DNA of 64,000 nucleotides, from NCBI RefSeq assembly GCF_002097715.1, contig NZ_CP020738.1, forward strand, positions 1,364,001-1,428,000, written 5' to 3'. Positions within the stretch are counted from its first letter, which is position 1; the number at the start of each line of letters is the position of its first letter. The DNA is from Burkholderia ubonensis subsp. mesacidophila (lineage in GTDB: Bacteria; Pseudomonadota; Gammaproteobacteria; Burkholderiales; Burkholderiaceae). The position numbers and the translations under genes are program-made. Positions 44,234 to 52,135 of this stretch are shown piece after piece. The notes beneath the pieces were generated by a model. The model had not been told where the DNA came from. It worked only from the letters and a program-made list of their open reading frames with translations, and searched no databases.

Positions 44234-45039
44234 GACCCGGTCGTGCGTCGCGTCGCCAGCTGCTTGAACACTTGGCGGAACCCGAAGTACGCGATCGCGT
44301 CCTTCATGTTCGAGATGAAGCGCTTCCACGGCCGCATGCCGGGGTCGGTGACGTATTCGAACGTGAGCGACACGCGCATCTCGTTCTGGCCGAGCGGCGT
44401 GACGCGATGGCGCAGCTTGTCGCCGTCGAACAGCACGATGCCGCCGTCGGCGATCTGCACCGTGCCCGGCTCGTCGGGCACGTCCGGGTTGCGCGTATGC
44501 AGCTCGTAGTCGAGGCGGCACGAAGAGTCGTCGATCACGCCGATCAGCAGCGTGTAGCGGCGGCCGTCGTAGTACGACGTGTCGTAGTGCCAGCCGATGT
44601 GGTCGCCCGGCTTCGTGTAGTAATACAGCGCGTATGCGTGCGGATCGTCGTCCGGCGACAGCAGCAGCGTGTCGCCTGTGAGCTTCTCGAGGAAGCCGAT
44701 CAGCGCCTTCGAGCGGTACAGCTCGGCAATGTACGGCGCCTTCGCGTCGATCGTGTGGCGGCTCACGCTGCCGCCTTGCTTGTGGCCGGGCAGGTAATTG
44801 CGGTTGAGGTCGGCCGTGAGCGTGCGCGCGGCGTCCGCGAGCTTCGCGTGCGCGTCGGGCGGCAGGAACGTGTCGAGATACAGGAACGACCCCTGGCGCG
44901 TGTAGTCGTCGCGCAGGCGGCCGACGTCGAGCCGGCCGACGCAGTCGGCCACGGTGCGGTCTGGCGTGGCCGCCGCTGCGCGCACGGGCGCGGGGCGTGC
45001 CGGGTTCAGCACGGAGTCGTCGCGTGTGCTGGGAGTCAT
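44230..45039 (-). CDS. Fe(II)/2-oxoglutarate-dependent oxygenase
   Basis: 269-residue cytosolic non-haem iron oxygenase of the prolyl-hydroxylase-like type. The metal triad is H151 and D153 in IGWHYDTSYYDG and H211 in DGDKLRHRVTPLG; R222 in NEMRVSLTFEY would bind 2-oxoglutarate. A further conserved block is HAYALYYYTKPGDH. The C-terminus (WKRFISNMKDAIAYFGFRQ) is amphipathic and could bring it to the membrane. ATGA overlaps link it to the CDP-alcohol phosphatidyltransferase before it and the flippase-like gene after it. Its likely substrate is the phosphonate, its nucleotide or the finished lipid: hydroxylation next to the C-P bond is known chemistry for this superfamily (inference for this gene). 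Confidence 0.85.
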   Translation of the reverse strand: MTPSTRDDSVLNPARPAPVRAAAATPDRTVADCVGRLDVGRLRDDYTRQGSFLYLDTFLPPDAHAKLADAARTLTADLNRNYLPGHKQGGSVSRHTIDAKAPYIAELYRSKALIGFLEKLTGDTLLLSPDDDPHAYALYYYTKPGDHIGWHYDTSYYDGRRYTLLIGVIDDSSCRLDYELHTRNPDVPDEPGTVQIADGGIVLFDGDKLRHRVTPLGQNEMRVSLTFEYVTDPGMRPWKRFISNMKDAIAYFGFRQVFKQLATRRTTGS

Positions 45040-45716
45040 TTGCTTGCCTGGATTTCGGTTGGGTTCTGCGGCAGGGCGCCGCGACGGACGATGCGCCACC
45101 AGTCGATCACGACCCAGGCGGCGAACAGCGGCGCGCCGATCGACGCCGCCAGCAGGAACGGTTCGACGCCATTGACGAGCGTCACGAGCGGCAGCAGGTA
45201 GAGAACGTCCTCGGTCTCGAAGCCGCCTGCGAACGCCTGCTTGGTGCCGGCCTTGCCGGCGAACGATTCGATCCGCATCCGCAGATAGAAGATCAGCGCG
45301 ACCGCCGCGCCGGCCGCCGCGCCGAGCAGCACCGGCGACGCGGCCATCTGGCCGCCTTGGGCGACGATGCCGACGCCCATGCTGACGAACAGTGCGATCG
45401 TGACGAGCGCGTCCGCCGCGAGGTCGTAGAAATGCCCGATCTTGCTCGACTTGCCGCTGATGCGCGCGAGTTCGCCGTCGGTGTGGTCGACGAAGTTCGA
45501 CAGCACGATCAGGAACGCGCCGATATTGCTCCAGCCGTAGCCGCCTTGGGCAAGGGCCCAGGCGCCGGCAAGGCCGATCAGCAGGCGGACAGTGGTGAGG
45601 TGATTCGGGGTAACGGGGGTGTCGACGAGCGGCCGGACGAGGGCGCGCGCGAGCCGCGCATCCCACGTGCGGGGTAGCGGTGGCTCGGAACGTTTGGCGG
45701 TTTTTCTTTGGTCCAT
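45036..45716 (-). CDS. CDP-alcohol phosphatidyltransferase
   Basis: 226-residue membrane enzyme that swaps CMP from a CDP-alcohol for another alcohol. The family signature D-x2-D-G-x2-A-R-x8-G-x3-D-x3-D is complete: D77, D80-G81, A84-R85, G94, D98 and D102. Membrane segments surround it (LLIGLAGAWALAQGGY, WSNIGAFLIVLSNFV, ALVTIALFVSMGVGIVA, LLGAAAGAAVALIFYL). As first gene of the phosphonate operon it probably transfers a cytidylyl-activated phosphonate to diacylglycerol or a related lipid, making a phosphonolipid (inference). ATG 45716 lies just after an AT-rich -10-like TATATATT on the minus strand. It overlaps the oxygenase gene by ATGA. Confidence 0.88.
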   Translation of the reverse strand: MDQRKTAKRSEPPLPRTWDARLARALVRPLVDTPVTPNHLTTVRLLIGLAGAWALAQGGYGWSNIGAFLIVLSNFVDHTDGELARISGKSSKIGHFYDLAADALVTIALFVSMGVGIVAQGGQMAASPVLLGAAAGAAVALIFYLRMRIESFAGKAGTKQAFAGGFETEDVLYLLPLVTLVNGVEPFLLAASIGAPLFAAWVVIDWWRIVRRGALPQNPTEIQASK

Positions 45717-46249
45717 CGGCGAAATATATACGGATTTGTAAGTTGTTGCTTTTTTCCGCTCAATCTCCTGACATTTTCCGGTGTTACCGGCCATATCGGA
45801 AGGGACCGTGCGCACGAAGCGTGCGCGACTGGCACACATATGGTGCATGCGGGGCCGTTCCGGTCCGTTCGCGCCGACGCGGCGCGTTACGTTCAAGTGT
45901 CGTCGTCGCCGCCCGCATGTGCAAGGCGCGCCGTCGACGAACCGGGAGCGGGGCGGCGGTGCATGCCGCCGCCGGTTTGACGCGGATCAAGCCGGCCGCG
46001 CGCGCATCGGGCGACAATCCGGCGCGGCCGTGGCGCGCGCGCCGCCTGTCACAGAACGGCCGTTCGATATCCGGCAATTTCCGAAAGGGTCTTTTGCATC
46101 CGGCGAACATTTCGCGCATGCGGCCTCTGCGATACTCCGGTCGTACCTGTGGTGCCGGCCGCCGACTGCGGCCCCAAGGGTTCCACGCCGCTCAGGAGAC
46201 ACCCCCCGCGGCGTCAACGACAGACCAAAACGCGTTCGTTCAAACTGCC
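45717..46249. other. Divergent intergenic region, phosphonate operon / CoA-transferase
   Basis: 533 bp without a supported gene. The left 70 bp are AT-rich and carry TTGAGC and TACAAA-like hexamers spaced 17 bp on the minus strand, a weak promoter candidate for the phosphonate operon, plus a TATATATT just before the start. A short GCGCAC/GTGCGC hairpin lies near 45810. The right part is GC-rich with no distinct signals. Confidence 0.4.
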
Positions 46250-47764
46250 ATGTCTTCATCACGCATCCTCGCTCCCGCCCTGCGTTCGCTCGTCCGCACC
46301 GCCGACGAAGCCGCCGCCCTGATCCGTCCCGGCATGACCGTCGCCATGAGCGGCTTCACCGGCTCGGGCTACCCGAAGGCCGTGCCGGCCGCGCTCGCCG
46401 CGCACATCGAGGCGGCGCACGCGCGCGGCGAGGAATTCCGCATCAACGTGCTGACGGGCGCATCGACCGCGCCCGAGCTCGACGGCGCGCTCGCCCGCAC
46501 CAACGGCATCTCGATGCGCCTGCCGTACCAGTCCGACCCGACGCTGCGCGACAAGATCAACGCCGGCGAAGTCGAATACCAGGACGTCCACCTGAGCCAC
46601 GTCGCGCAATACGCGTGGTTCGGGCTGTACGGCGATCTCGACGTCGCGATCGTCGAGGTCGCGGGCATCCGCGAGGACGGGCTGCTGATTCCGTCCGCGT
46701 CGGTCGGCAACAACAAGACCTGGCTCGACCGCGCGAAGCACGTGATCCTCGAGGTCAACACGCGCCAGCCGCTCGGCCTCGACGGGATGCACGACATCTA
46801 TTACGGCACCGCGTTGCCGCCGCACCGCAAGCCGATCCCGCTGACGAAGAGCGACGACCGCATCGGCGAGCCGTACCTGCGCTGCCCGGCCGAGAAGATC
46901 GTCGCGATCGTCGAGACCGACGCGGCGGACCGCAGCAACGCATTCTCCGCGCCGGACGAGACGTCGAAGCAGATCGCGGGGCAACTGATCGATTTCCTGC
47001 GCCACGAAGTGAAGCGCGGCCGGCTGCCGGAGAACCTGCTGCCGCTGCAGTCGGGCGTCGGCAACATCACGAACGCGGTGCTGGCGGAACTGAGCACGGC
47101 CGGGTTCTCGAACCTGACCGCGTACACCGAGGTGATCCAGGACGGCATGCTCGACCTGCTCGCGGACGGCACGCTGAGCTTCGCGTCGGCCACCGCGCTG
47201 TCGCTGAGCCCGGACGCGGTCAAGCGCTTCGCCGACGAGATCGCGACGTTCCGCGAGAAGATCCTGCTGCGCCCGCAGGAGATCAGCAACCATCCGGAGC
47301 TCGTGCGCCGCCTCGGCTGCATCGCGATGAACGGGATGATCGAGGCCGACATCTACGGCAACGTGAATTCGACGCACGTGATGGGCACGAAGATCCAGAA
47401 CGGCATCGGCGGCTCGGGCGACTTCGCGCGCAACGGCTACCTGTCGTGCTTCATGTCGGCGAGCACCGCGAAGGGCGGCGCGATCTCGCGGATCGTGCCG
47501 ATGGCGAGCCACGTCGACCACACCGAGCACGACGTCGCGGTGGTCGTCACCGAGCAGGGCCTCGCGGACCTGCGCGGGCTGTCGCCGAAGCAGCGCGCGC
47601 GCAAGATCATCTCGACCTGCGCGCACCCGGACTTCCGGCCGATGCTCGAGGACTACTTCGAGCGCGCGTGCCGCGAGAGCTTCGGCAAGCAGACGCCGCA
47701 CCTGCTCGGCGAGGCGCTGTCATGGCACGAGCGGTTCGTGCGGACCGGGTCGATGAAGGGCTGA
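46250..47764 (+). CDS. Succinate/acetyl-CoA:CoA transferase (acetyl-CoA hydrolase family)
   Basis: 504-residue cytosolic class I CoA transferase of the Cat1/AarC type, moving CoA between succinyl-CoA and acetate or propionate. Length fits the 505-residue AarC, and the catalytic Glu falls at the same position, E294 in LTAYTEVIQDGML. Other family blocks: AMSGFTGSGYPKAVPAALAA, QSGVGNITNAVLAEL and GNVNSTHVMGTKIQNGIGGS, and THLLGEALSWH-like C-terminus (PHLLGEALSWHERFV). It is a single gene between the divergent phosphonate operon and a strong terminator. It may serve acetate or propionate overflow. Confidence 0.9.
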   Translation: MSSSRILAPALRSLVRTADEAAALIRPGMTVAMSGFTGSGYPKAVPAALAAHIEAAHARGEEFRINVLTGASTAPELDGALARTNGISMRLPYQSDPTLRDKINAGEVEYQDVHLSHVAQYAWFGLYGDLDVAIVEVAGIREDGLLIPSASVGNNKTWLDRAKHVILEVNTRQPLGLDGMHDIYYGTALPPHRKPIPLTKSDDRIGEPYLRCPAEKIVAIVETDAADRSNAFSAPDETSKQIAGQLIDFLRHEVKRGRLPENLLPLQSGVGNITNAVLAELSTAGFSNLTAYTEVIQDGMLDLLADGTLSFASATALSLSPDAVKRFADEIATFREKILLRPQEISNHPELVRRLGCIAMNGMIEADIYGNVNSTHVMGTKIQNGIGGSGDFARNGYLSCFMSASTAKGGAISRIVPMASHVDHTEHDVAVVVTEQGLADLRGLSPKQRARKIISTCAHPDFRPMLEDYFERACRESFGKQTPHLLGEALSWHERFVRTGSMKG

Positions 47765-47775
47765 CCTCGGCGGAC

Positions 47776-47807
47776 CGGCGCGGGCGAGCTTCGCCGCGCC
47801 GTTTTTT
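47776..47807 (+). terminator. Rho-independent terminator after the CoA-transferase gene
   Basis: CGGCGCGG at 47776-47783 pairs with CCGCGCCG at 47794-47801; the stem extends inward with one bulge, and six T follow at 47802-47807. It lies 11 bp after the stop codon. Confidence 0.85.
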
Positions 47808-47830
47808 GCGGGCCGCGGCCGCGTGCCGCG

Positions 47831-48331
47831 TCACGGCATGAGCGCAAGCACCCCGTGTGCGGCGAGGTACAGGCCCAGCCCGTAGGACAGATGCGTGACG
47901 AGGCTGCGGCGGCGCGCGACGCTCGGCTGCGGCGTGCGCGCCGCGGCGATGCCGAAGCCGAATGCCGGCTGCATCATGAAGAAGGGCGCGGCCACGCTCC
48001 CGATGCCCGCGGCGAGCGCGGGCAGCAGCGTCGGCGCGCTGATCCATTGCGTTCCCGCGATCGCGACCGGCAGCCCGGCGAACGCGATGCCGATCGCGTA
48101 GTGCGCGAGCCAGCCGAGCGGCCGTTCGTGCCGCACCGGCGACGCGGCGACGATCGACGCATGCCGGAACCGGCCGGCCGCCATGTGGCCGAGCCAGCGG
48201 CCGACCAGCGCGTAGTCGAGCGACGGAATGCCGAACGCGCGCCGCCGGAACAGCGCCCAGAGATCCATCATGAGTGTGCCGCCCGCGCCGATCAGCAGCA
48301 GGCGGAGCAGGATGTCGGCTGTCTGGTTCAT
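47831..48331 (-). CDS. DUF2938 integral membrane protein
   Basis: 166-residue membrane protein of the DUF2938 family, function unknown. Four hydrophobic segments are visible: LLRLLLIGAGGTLMMDLWAL, LGWLAHYAIGIAFAGLPVAI, LLPALAAGIGSVAAPFFMMQ and THLSYGLGLYLAAHGVLAL. The PAFGFGIAAARTP motif after the third is characteristic. GGAGG precedes ATG 48331. It is divergent from a MerR gene with a dyad between them, so it is probably the MerR target (a common arrangement for this pair). Confidence 0.8.
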   Translation of the reverse strand: MNQTADILLRLLLIGAGGTLMMDLWALFRRRAFGIPSLDYALVGRWLGHMAAGRFRHASIVAASPVRHERPLGWLAHYAIGIAFAGLPVAIAGTQWISAPTLLPALAAGIGSVAAPFFMMQPAFGFGIAAARTPQPSVARRRSLVTHLSYGLGLYLAAHGVLALMP

Positions 48332-48451
48332 CGTCCGCCTCCGATGTTCGCGGGCAGGCGGGGGGCGGACGCGTCGGCGTGACGCGGGGTTCGGATCGGT
48401 TTCATTGCAATTCCGGCTTGTTTCAATGGGTGCGAGCAGCTATCTTGCAGC

Positions 48452-48466
48452 TTCAAGTTCACTTGA
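48452..48466. promoter_or_regulatory. MerR-type dyad TCAAGT-TC-ACTTGA in the DUF2938/merR gap
   Basis: TCAAGT and ACTTGA flank a 2-bp centre, with near-symmetric flanks (CTT before, GG after). The dyad lies within 20 bp of the merR start and 120 bp from the divergent DUF2938 start, the expected place for a MerR operator. Confidence 0.6.
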
Positions 48467-48474
48467 GGTCAAGC

Positions 48475-48909
48475 ATGGGCCGTCTGGATATTGCCGACGT
48501 TGCGCGTCATGCGGGCTTGCCCGCGTCGACGCTGCGCTATTACGAGGAAAAGGGGTTGATCGCGTCGAACGGGCGGCGCGGGTTGCGGCGGCAGTACGAT
48601 CAGGCCGTGCTGCAGCGGCTTGCGCTGATCGCGCTCGGCCGCGAGGCCGGGTTCTCGCTCGACGAGATCGGCGCGATGTTCGGCGCGGGCGGCGAGCCCG
48701 ACATCGACCGCGCGAAGCTCGACGCGAAAGCCGACGAGCTGGATCGCACGATCCGCCGGCTCAGCGCGGTGCGCGATGTGCTGCGGCACGCGGCGGCCTG
48801 TCCGGCGCCGAGCCATCTGGAATGCCAGAGTTTCCAGAAGCTGCTGCGCATCGTGGAGCACCGGGGCGGTACGCGGCGCGTGAAGCAGGCTGGTACGGCC
48901 GGCGCGTGA
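48475..48909 (+). CDS. MerR-family transcriptional regulator (SoxR/CueR-like fold)
   Basis: 144-residue regulator. The MerR helix-turn-helix and wing are MGRLDIADVARHAGLPASTL, RYYEEKGLIASNGRRGLRRQ and YDQAVLQRLALIALGREAGF, then SLDEIGAMFGAGGEPDIDR and a dimerisation helix. Three late Cys/His positions (AAACPAPSHLECQSF) resemble an effector site that could sense thiol, metal or a small molecule. A GAGGT site precedes ATG 48475. It shares its control region with the divergent DUF2938 gene and ends 20 bp before a HAD phosphatase gene. Confidence 0.85.
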   Translation: MGRLDIADVARHAGLPASTLRYYEEKGLIASNGRRGLRRQYDQAVLQRLALIALGREAGFSLDEIGAMFGAGGEPDIDRAKLDAKADELDRTIRRLSAVRDVLRHAAACPAPSHLECQSFQKLLRIVEHRGGTRRVKQAGTAGA

Positions 48910-48929
48910 ATCCAGCCTGAGGAGGCGCG

Positions 48930-49544
48930 ATGAGCGTGCCGATCGCGTGGGTGTTGTTCGATATGGAGGGCGTGCTGACGCACTACGATCGCGCGGCGCG
49001 GGTTGCGCGCCTGTCGGCGCTCACGGGCCGGCCCCCGGAGGCCGTGCGCTACGCGATCTGGGAGTCCGGCCTCGAAGCGCGCGCGGACGCCGGCGAGATC
49101 ACGCCGGATGCTTATCTGGATGAGCTCGGCGACCTGCTGAATTGCCGCGTCAGCCGCGATGCGTGGCTCGATGCACGTCGTGCGTCGATTACGCCGAACC
49201 CAGATACGCTCGCGCTGGCGGAGCAGGTTGGCGAGCGGTGCCTGATCGCGGTGCTCACGAACAACTGCCGGCTTGTTACCGATCATCTCGATTACCTGAA
49301 TCCGCCAGTCGCGCGGCTGTTTGGTGCGCATGTGTACCCGTCAGCGTCGTTCGGCGCGGCCAAGCCGGCTAAGCGCGCGTATCTCGGCTGCGTTGGGTTG
49401 CTTGGCGCGCGGCCGGATGCGACGCTGTTCATCGACGATACCGATGCGAATGTCGCGGGGGCGGTCGATGCCGGCCTGCTCGGCTATCGCTTTGTCGATG
49501 CGGTGTCGCTCGGGGACGAACTGCGGCGGCATGGATTGATTTAG
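48930..49544 (+). CDS. HAD-superfamily hydrolase (subfamily IA) with DxE motif I
   Basis: 204-residue HAD phosphatase-like protein. Motif I is VLFDMEGVLTHYDRAARVAR: the nucleophile D11 is present but the usual second Asp is Glu (E13). Motif II Thr lies in AVLTNNCRLVTDHL, motif III Lys in FGAAKPAKRAYLGCV, and motif IV acids in LFIDDTDANVAGAVDAGLLG. The subfamily IA cap lies between. GGAGG precedes ATG 48930. It follows the merR gene by 20 bp, so may share its transcript. Base use drifts toward AT at its end, next to the AT-rich insert. Substrate unknown; the DxE form could alter or abolish phosphatase activity. Confidence 0.85.
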   Translation: MSVPIAWVLFDMEGVLTHYDRAARVARLSALTGRPPEAVRYAIWESGLEARADAGEITPDAYLDELGDLLNCRVSRDAWLDARRASITPNPDTLALAEQVGERCLIAVLTNNCRLVTDHLDYLNPPVARLFGAHVYPSASFGAAKPAKRAYLGCVGLLGARPDATLFIDDTDANVAGAVDAGLLGYRFVDAVSLGDELRRHGLI

Positions 49545-49780
49545 CTTCTTTGTTGATTTTCGTGGATGTCGCTTACCCTCTGCGGATATTCGAGTCCGCC
49601 CGAACTGAACGGTAGCTCCCAAGGTATAACAGCCGTTCGCGTCGCACGTTGGTTGACAGATGGTTCGCAATTGCGGAGGTTCTCGGGCCCATGATTTCGC
49701 ATGGTTGAGAGTGGCCTTATCTCACATCATCAGCGTCGGAGTGGCTGCGCGCATTCTGTGCGCGAGAGGTGGGCATGTTT

Positions 49781-51751
49781 CTACTTAGGTTTTGTTGTCC
49801 CAGTTGGGGCAATTCGAAGCTCTCTGGCTATGGATGAGATCATTTCGACAATTTTCTGAAGGATCGGAAACTCGATACCTACTGCGCGTGCTTCTTGGAG
49901 AAACATTGCCATTACCTCTGAGTTTTTGAGGGCCTTATTTGGGTAATCATATCCATATTGAGCGGAACATTTGTCACGCAGCGATTCATAGTGCTCCCCC
50001 GCAACCCCTTGCAGGTACGTCTCAAGATTGTCCTCAAAAACGGCGCAACCTCGATTTATCCCCGTGGCAGGGAAATCGGTTGCAGCAGCCGCCCCCAGTT
50101 GCAGAAGAGTTCTGTTCGTAGTCGCCCCTTTATTCTTTGGCTTGTCGCCATCGAATATGAAGTAGGTTGGGATGCCGAACCCTTGAAAGGCGACGACTGC
50201 TCGGTCGATGTTGTTCTTGCCGCTGACCGGAACGACCACAATACCCAGTTCATCCCATTTCTGGTCCATGGCCGTTTGCATCGCCCATAGTGCGGCCACA
50301 TCCGAATCTCCTTCAACGACCACGGCAACGTCAGCAAACAGCCCCTCGTTCACGATTGAGTTCAGCACAGGCGCGGCGCGTGCGGCGAACGTATCGGCAG
50401 TAAAATCCTCCGGCGGCCGACCGGTTACTTCTGCGAGACGCTGAGCAGCTTGATGCCGCGTGAAACTCGTGAAAGTTGTCACATGCGGTTCATTGGCGTC
50501 GGTCGACGCTGCTTTGCGGCACATGCGCACCTCATCGAAGTGTTCGACAGCGACAAAGTAGGGCGAATGCGTGACACACACTACCTGAATACCGGGAAGC
50601 GCTGCATCAGTGTCGCGTCGAGCTAGGTCGCGAAGAACCTTCGCCAAGTATCGGCTGCGGGCGGGATGCAGATATAACTCGGGTTCTTCAATCGCTAGTA
50701 TTAGATCGGGAAGCCGCAGCGGTTCCTGTGGCGCGGCTGCGCCTGTGTCGTTGGCCGCGACGGGATCTGGCTGAGTCATGGAGAGCTGTTCTAGCAGGGC
50801 GAGGATCAGTGCGCGCTGCAGTCCGTGCCCGTTGTACCGAACCGGCACTTTAAAGTTGTCCTCGGAAACTGTCACGACTGCATCCGGTAACGGGATCGTT
50901 GGCGGCTTTAGTTCTGCAAAGTCAATCAGCAGTTCCGCGCCTGGTGCATAGCGCTTGAGCCGGTCGGTAACCAAAGTACCCAGCTCGGCCAGTTCGGGAA
51001 GGTTCTCCTTGCCATAGAGCTGACGTGCCTTCGCATCGAATTCTTGCTTGAATTCCTGGAAATCTTGGCGGCTACTAATACGGCGCGTAACGATGAGGTC
51101 GAGCAGTTGCATGATCGCGCCGCGTTTTTCCATTTCGGTAGCTGCGTCTCTGACGGCAGGCACGAGTACGAACTTCGTGAACTTGTCGAGCTTGCCGCCC
51201 CCGACATTGCGCGGTCCAAAAAACTGGGTCTCACACTCGATTGGCTCGGTGAGCTCGGGATGTGCGGCCTCATATTCTTCCATCACACGATCTACGTCAT
51301 CCCCTTTAGTCGGAAGATCGGGAAAGCCCGGAACAGCACCGCTTTCGATCAGCGTTTTCATTCCCGCACGCTTTTCTTTGGCTCCTAGCCTTCTCAACTC
51401 GGCAAAGCTGGGGATTTGGGCTAGTGTTCCAAAGTAGCGCGCGCCACCTTGATTGATAACTTTGGTCACTATCAGCTTGCCGCCATGAACATAACTACCG
51501 AATTCGGCAGCCTCGTCTGGCCGAAGACCACCGTAGGTGATTCGTATCCGGATGCTCGTGTCGGTCTGCTCGTGGTTGTAGTAATCGAGGCAGGAGTATT
51601 GAGCGCCAACGTTATAGAATGACTCCAGTGCGTACAGTACTGTCGATTTCCCGACACCATTTCGGCCTAGGAAGGTGCTAATTTCCCCGAAAGATACGTC
51701 CCCGTTCCTGATGGATCGAAAGTTGTTAATTTGCACCTTCTCGATAAACAT
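49781..51751 (-). CDS. OLD-family ATP-dependent nuclease (ABC-type ATPase plus TOPRIM)
   Basis: 656 residues. The ATPase part has Walker A GRNGVGKST at 29-37, signature-like NGHGLQRALI at 307-316, Walker B LILAIEEPELYLHP at 350-363 and the H-switch VCVTHSPYFV (H395). The TOPRIM nuclease domain has VVVEGDSD with E480 and FDGDKPKNKG with D534/D536. This is the architecture of OLD (overcoming lysogenization defect) nucleases, used in phage defence, alone or with a helicase (Gabija) or a retron. No UvrD-like helicase, reverse transcriptase or DUF4435 partner is adjacent. A GGGGCTAGGG-type site precedes ATG 51751. Codon use is clearly less GC-rich than in flanking core genes, pointing to acquisition. 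The 107-residue gene 60 bp upstream is the only candidate partner. Confidence 0.9.
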   Translation of the reverse strand: MFIEKVQINNFRSIRNGDVSFGEISTFLGRNGVGKSTVLYALESFYNVGAQYSCLDYYNHEQTDTSIRIRITYGGLRPDEAAEFGSYVHGGKLIVTKVINQGGARYFGTLAQIPSFAELRRLGAKEKRAGMKTLIESGAVPGFPDLPTKGDDVDRVMEEYEAAHPELTEPIECETQFFGPRNVGGGKLDKFTKFVLVPAVRDAATEMEKRGAIMQLLDLIVTRRISSRQDFQEFKQEFDAKARQLYGKENLPELAELGTLVTDRLKRYAPGAELLIDFAELKPPTIPLPDAVVTVSEDNFKVPVRYNGHGLQRALILALLEQLSMTQPDPVAANDTGAAAPQEPLRLPDLILAIEEPELYLHPARSRYLAKVLRDLARRDTDAALPGIQVVCVTHSPYFVAVEHFDEVRMCRKAASTDANEPHVTTFTSFTRHQAAQRLAEVTGRPPEDFTADTFAARAAPVLNSIVNEGLFADVAVVVEGDSDVAALWAMQTAMDQKWDELGIVVVPVSGKNNIDRAVVAFQGFGIPTYFIFDGDKPKNKGATTNRTLLQLGAAAATDFPATGINRGCAVFEDNLETYLQGVAGEHYESLRDKCSAQYGYDYPNKALKNSEVMAMFLQEARAVGIEFPILQKIVEMISSIARELRIAPTGTTKPK

Positions 51752-51811
51752 GGTTCCCTAGCCCCTTTGTCAAAGATTGGGCAATTGATTGTATTGGTTC
51801 GTCGTTGTGAC

Positions 51812-52135
51812 TTATGATAATCGGCCCCAGTCTCTGTGAATATTCCAATTGGTCCGCCACGTTACAAAGTCGGCGGGATCAAAAACATCATTTAGGCAGA
51901 ATATGGACTGAATTTGATCTGCCCGAAGAGATTCCGTGTGAGGTCCGCTTGGGCTTGTAAAGTCCCAAAAATGATATCTGTCTATCCTAATGGCATCATT
52001 TGTTCTGGGGCCGAAATCCATTGGTGCTGAATCGCGAGTTACTGTCGTGCCGCTCTTCTGTGAATGGAAAGTCACGCGAAGCTTGTTCTTGCTGTGGATG
52101 GCTGAAATGAAAATATCATGCTGTGCGTGCTTCAT
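51812..52135 (-). CDS. Small protein of unknown function upstream of the OLD nuclease gene
   Basis: 107 residues, unrecognised as a named family. No signal peptide or membrane segment. The sequence alternates beta-type segments (NKLRVTFHSQKSGTTVTRDS, AIRIDRYHFWDF, ESLRADQIQSIFCL) and ends FDPADFVTWRTNWNIHRDWG with several aromatic residues, reminiscent of a small WYL-like or Sm-like beta-barrel (weak inference). It lies 60 bp before the OLD nuclease start on the same strand and shares its AT-richer composition, so the two were probably acquired together. It could be a regulator, sensor or toxin/antitoxin-like partner of the nuclease. Confidence 0.65.
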   Translation of the reverse strand: MKHAQHDIFISAIHSKNKLRVTFHSQKSGTTVTRDSAPMDFGPRTNDAIRIDRYHFWDFTSPSGPHTESLRADQIQSIFCLNDVFDPADFVTWRTNWNIHRDWGRLS

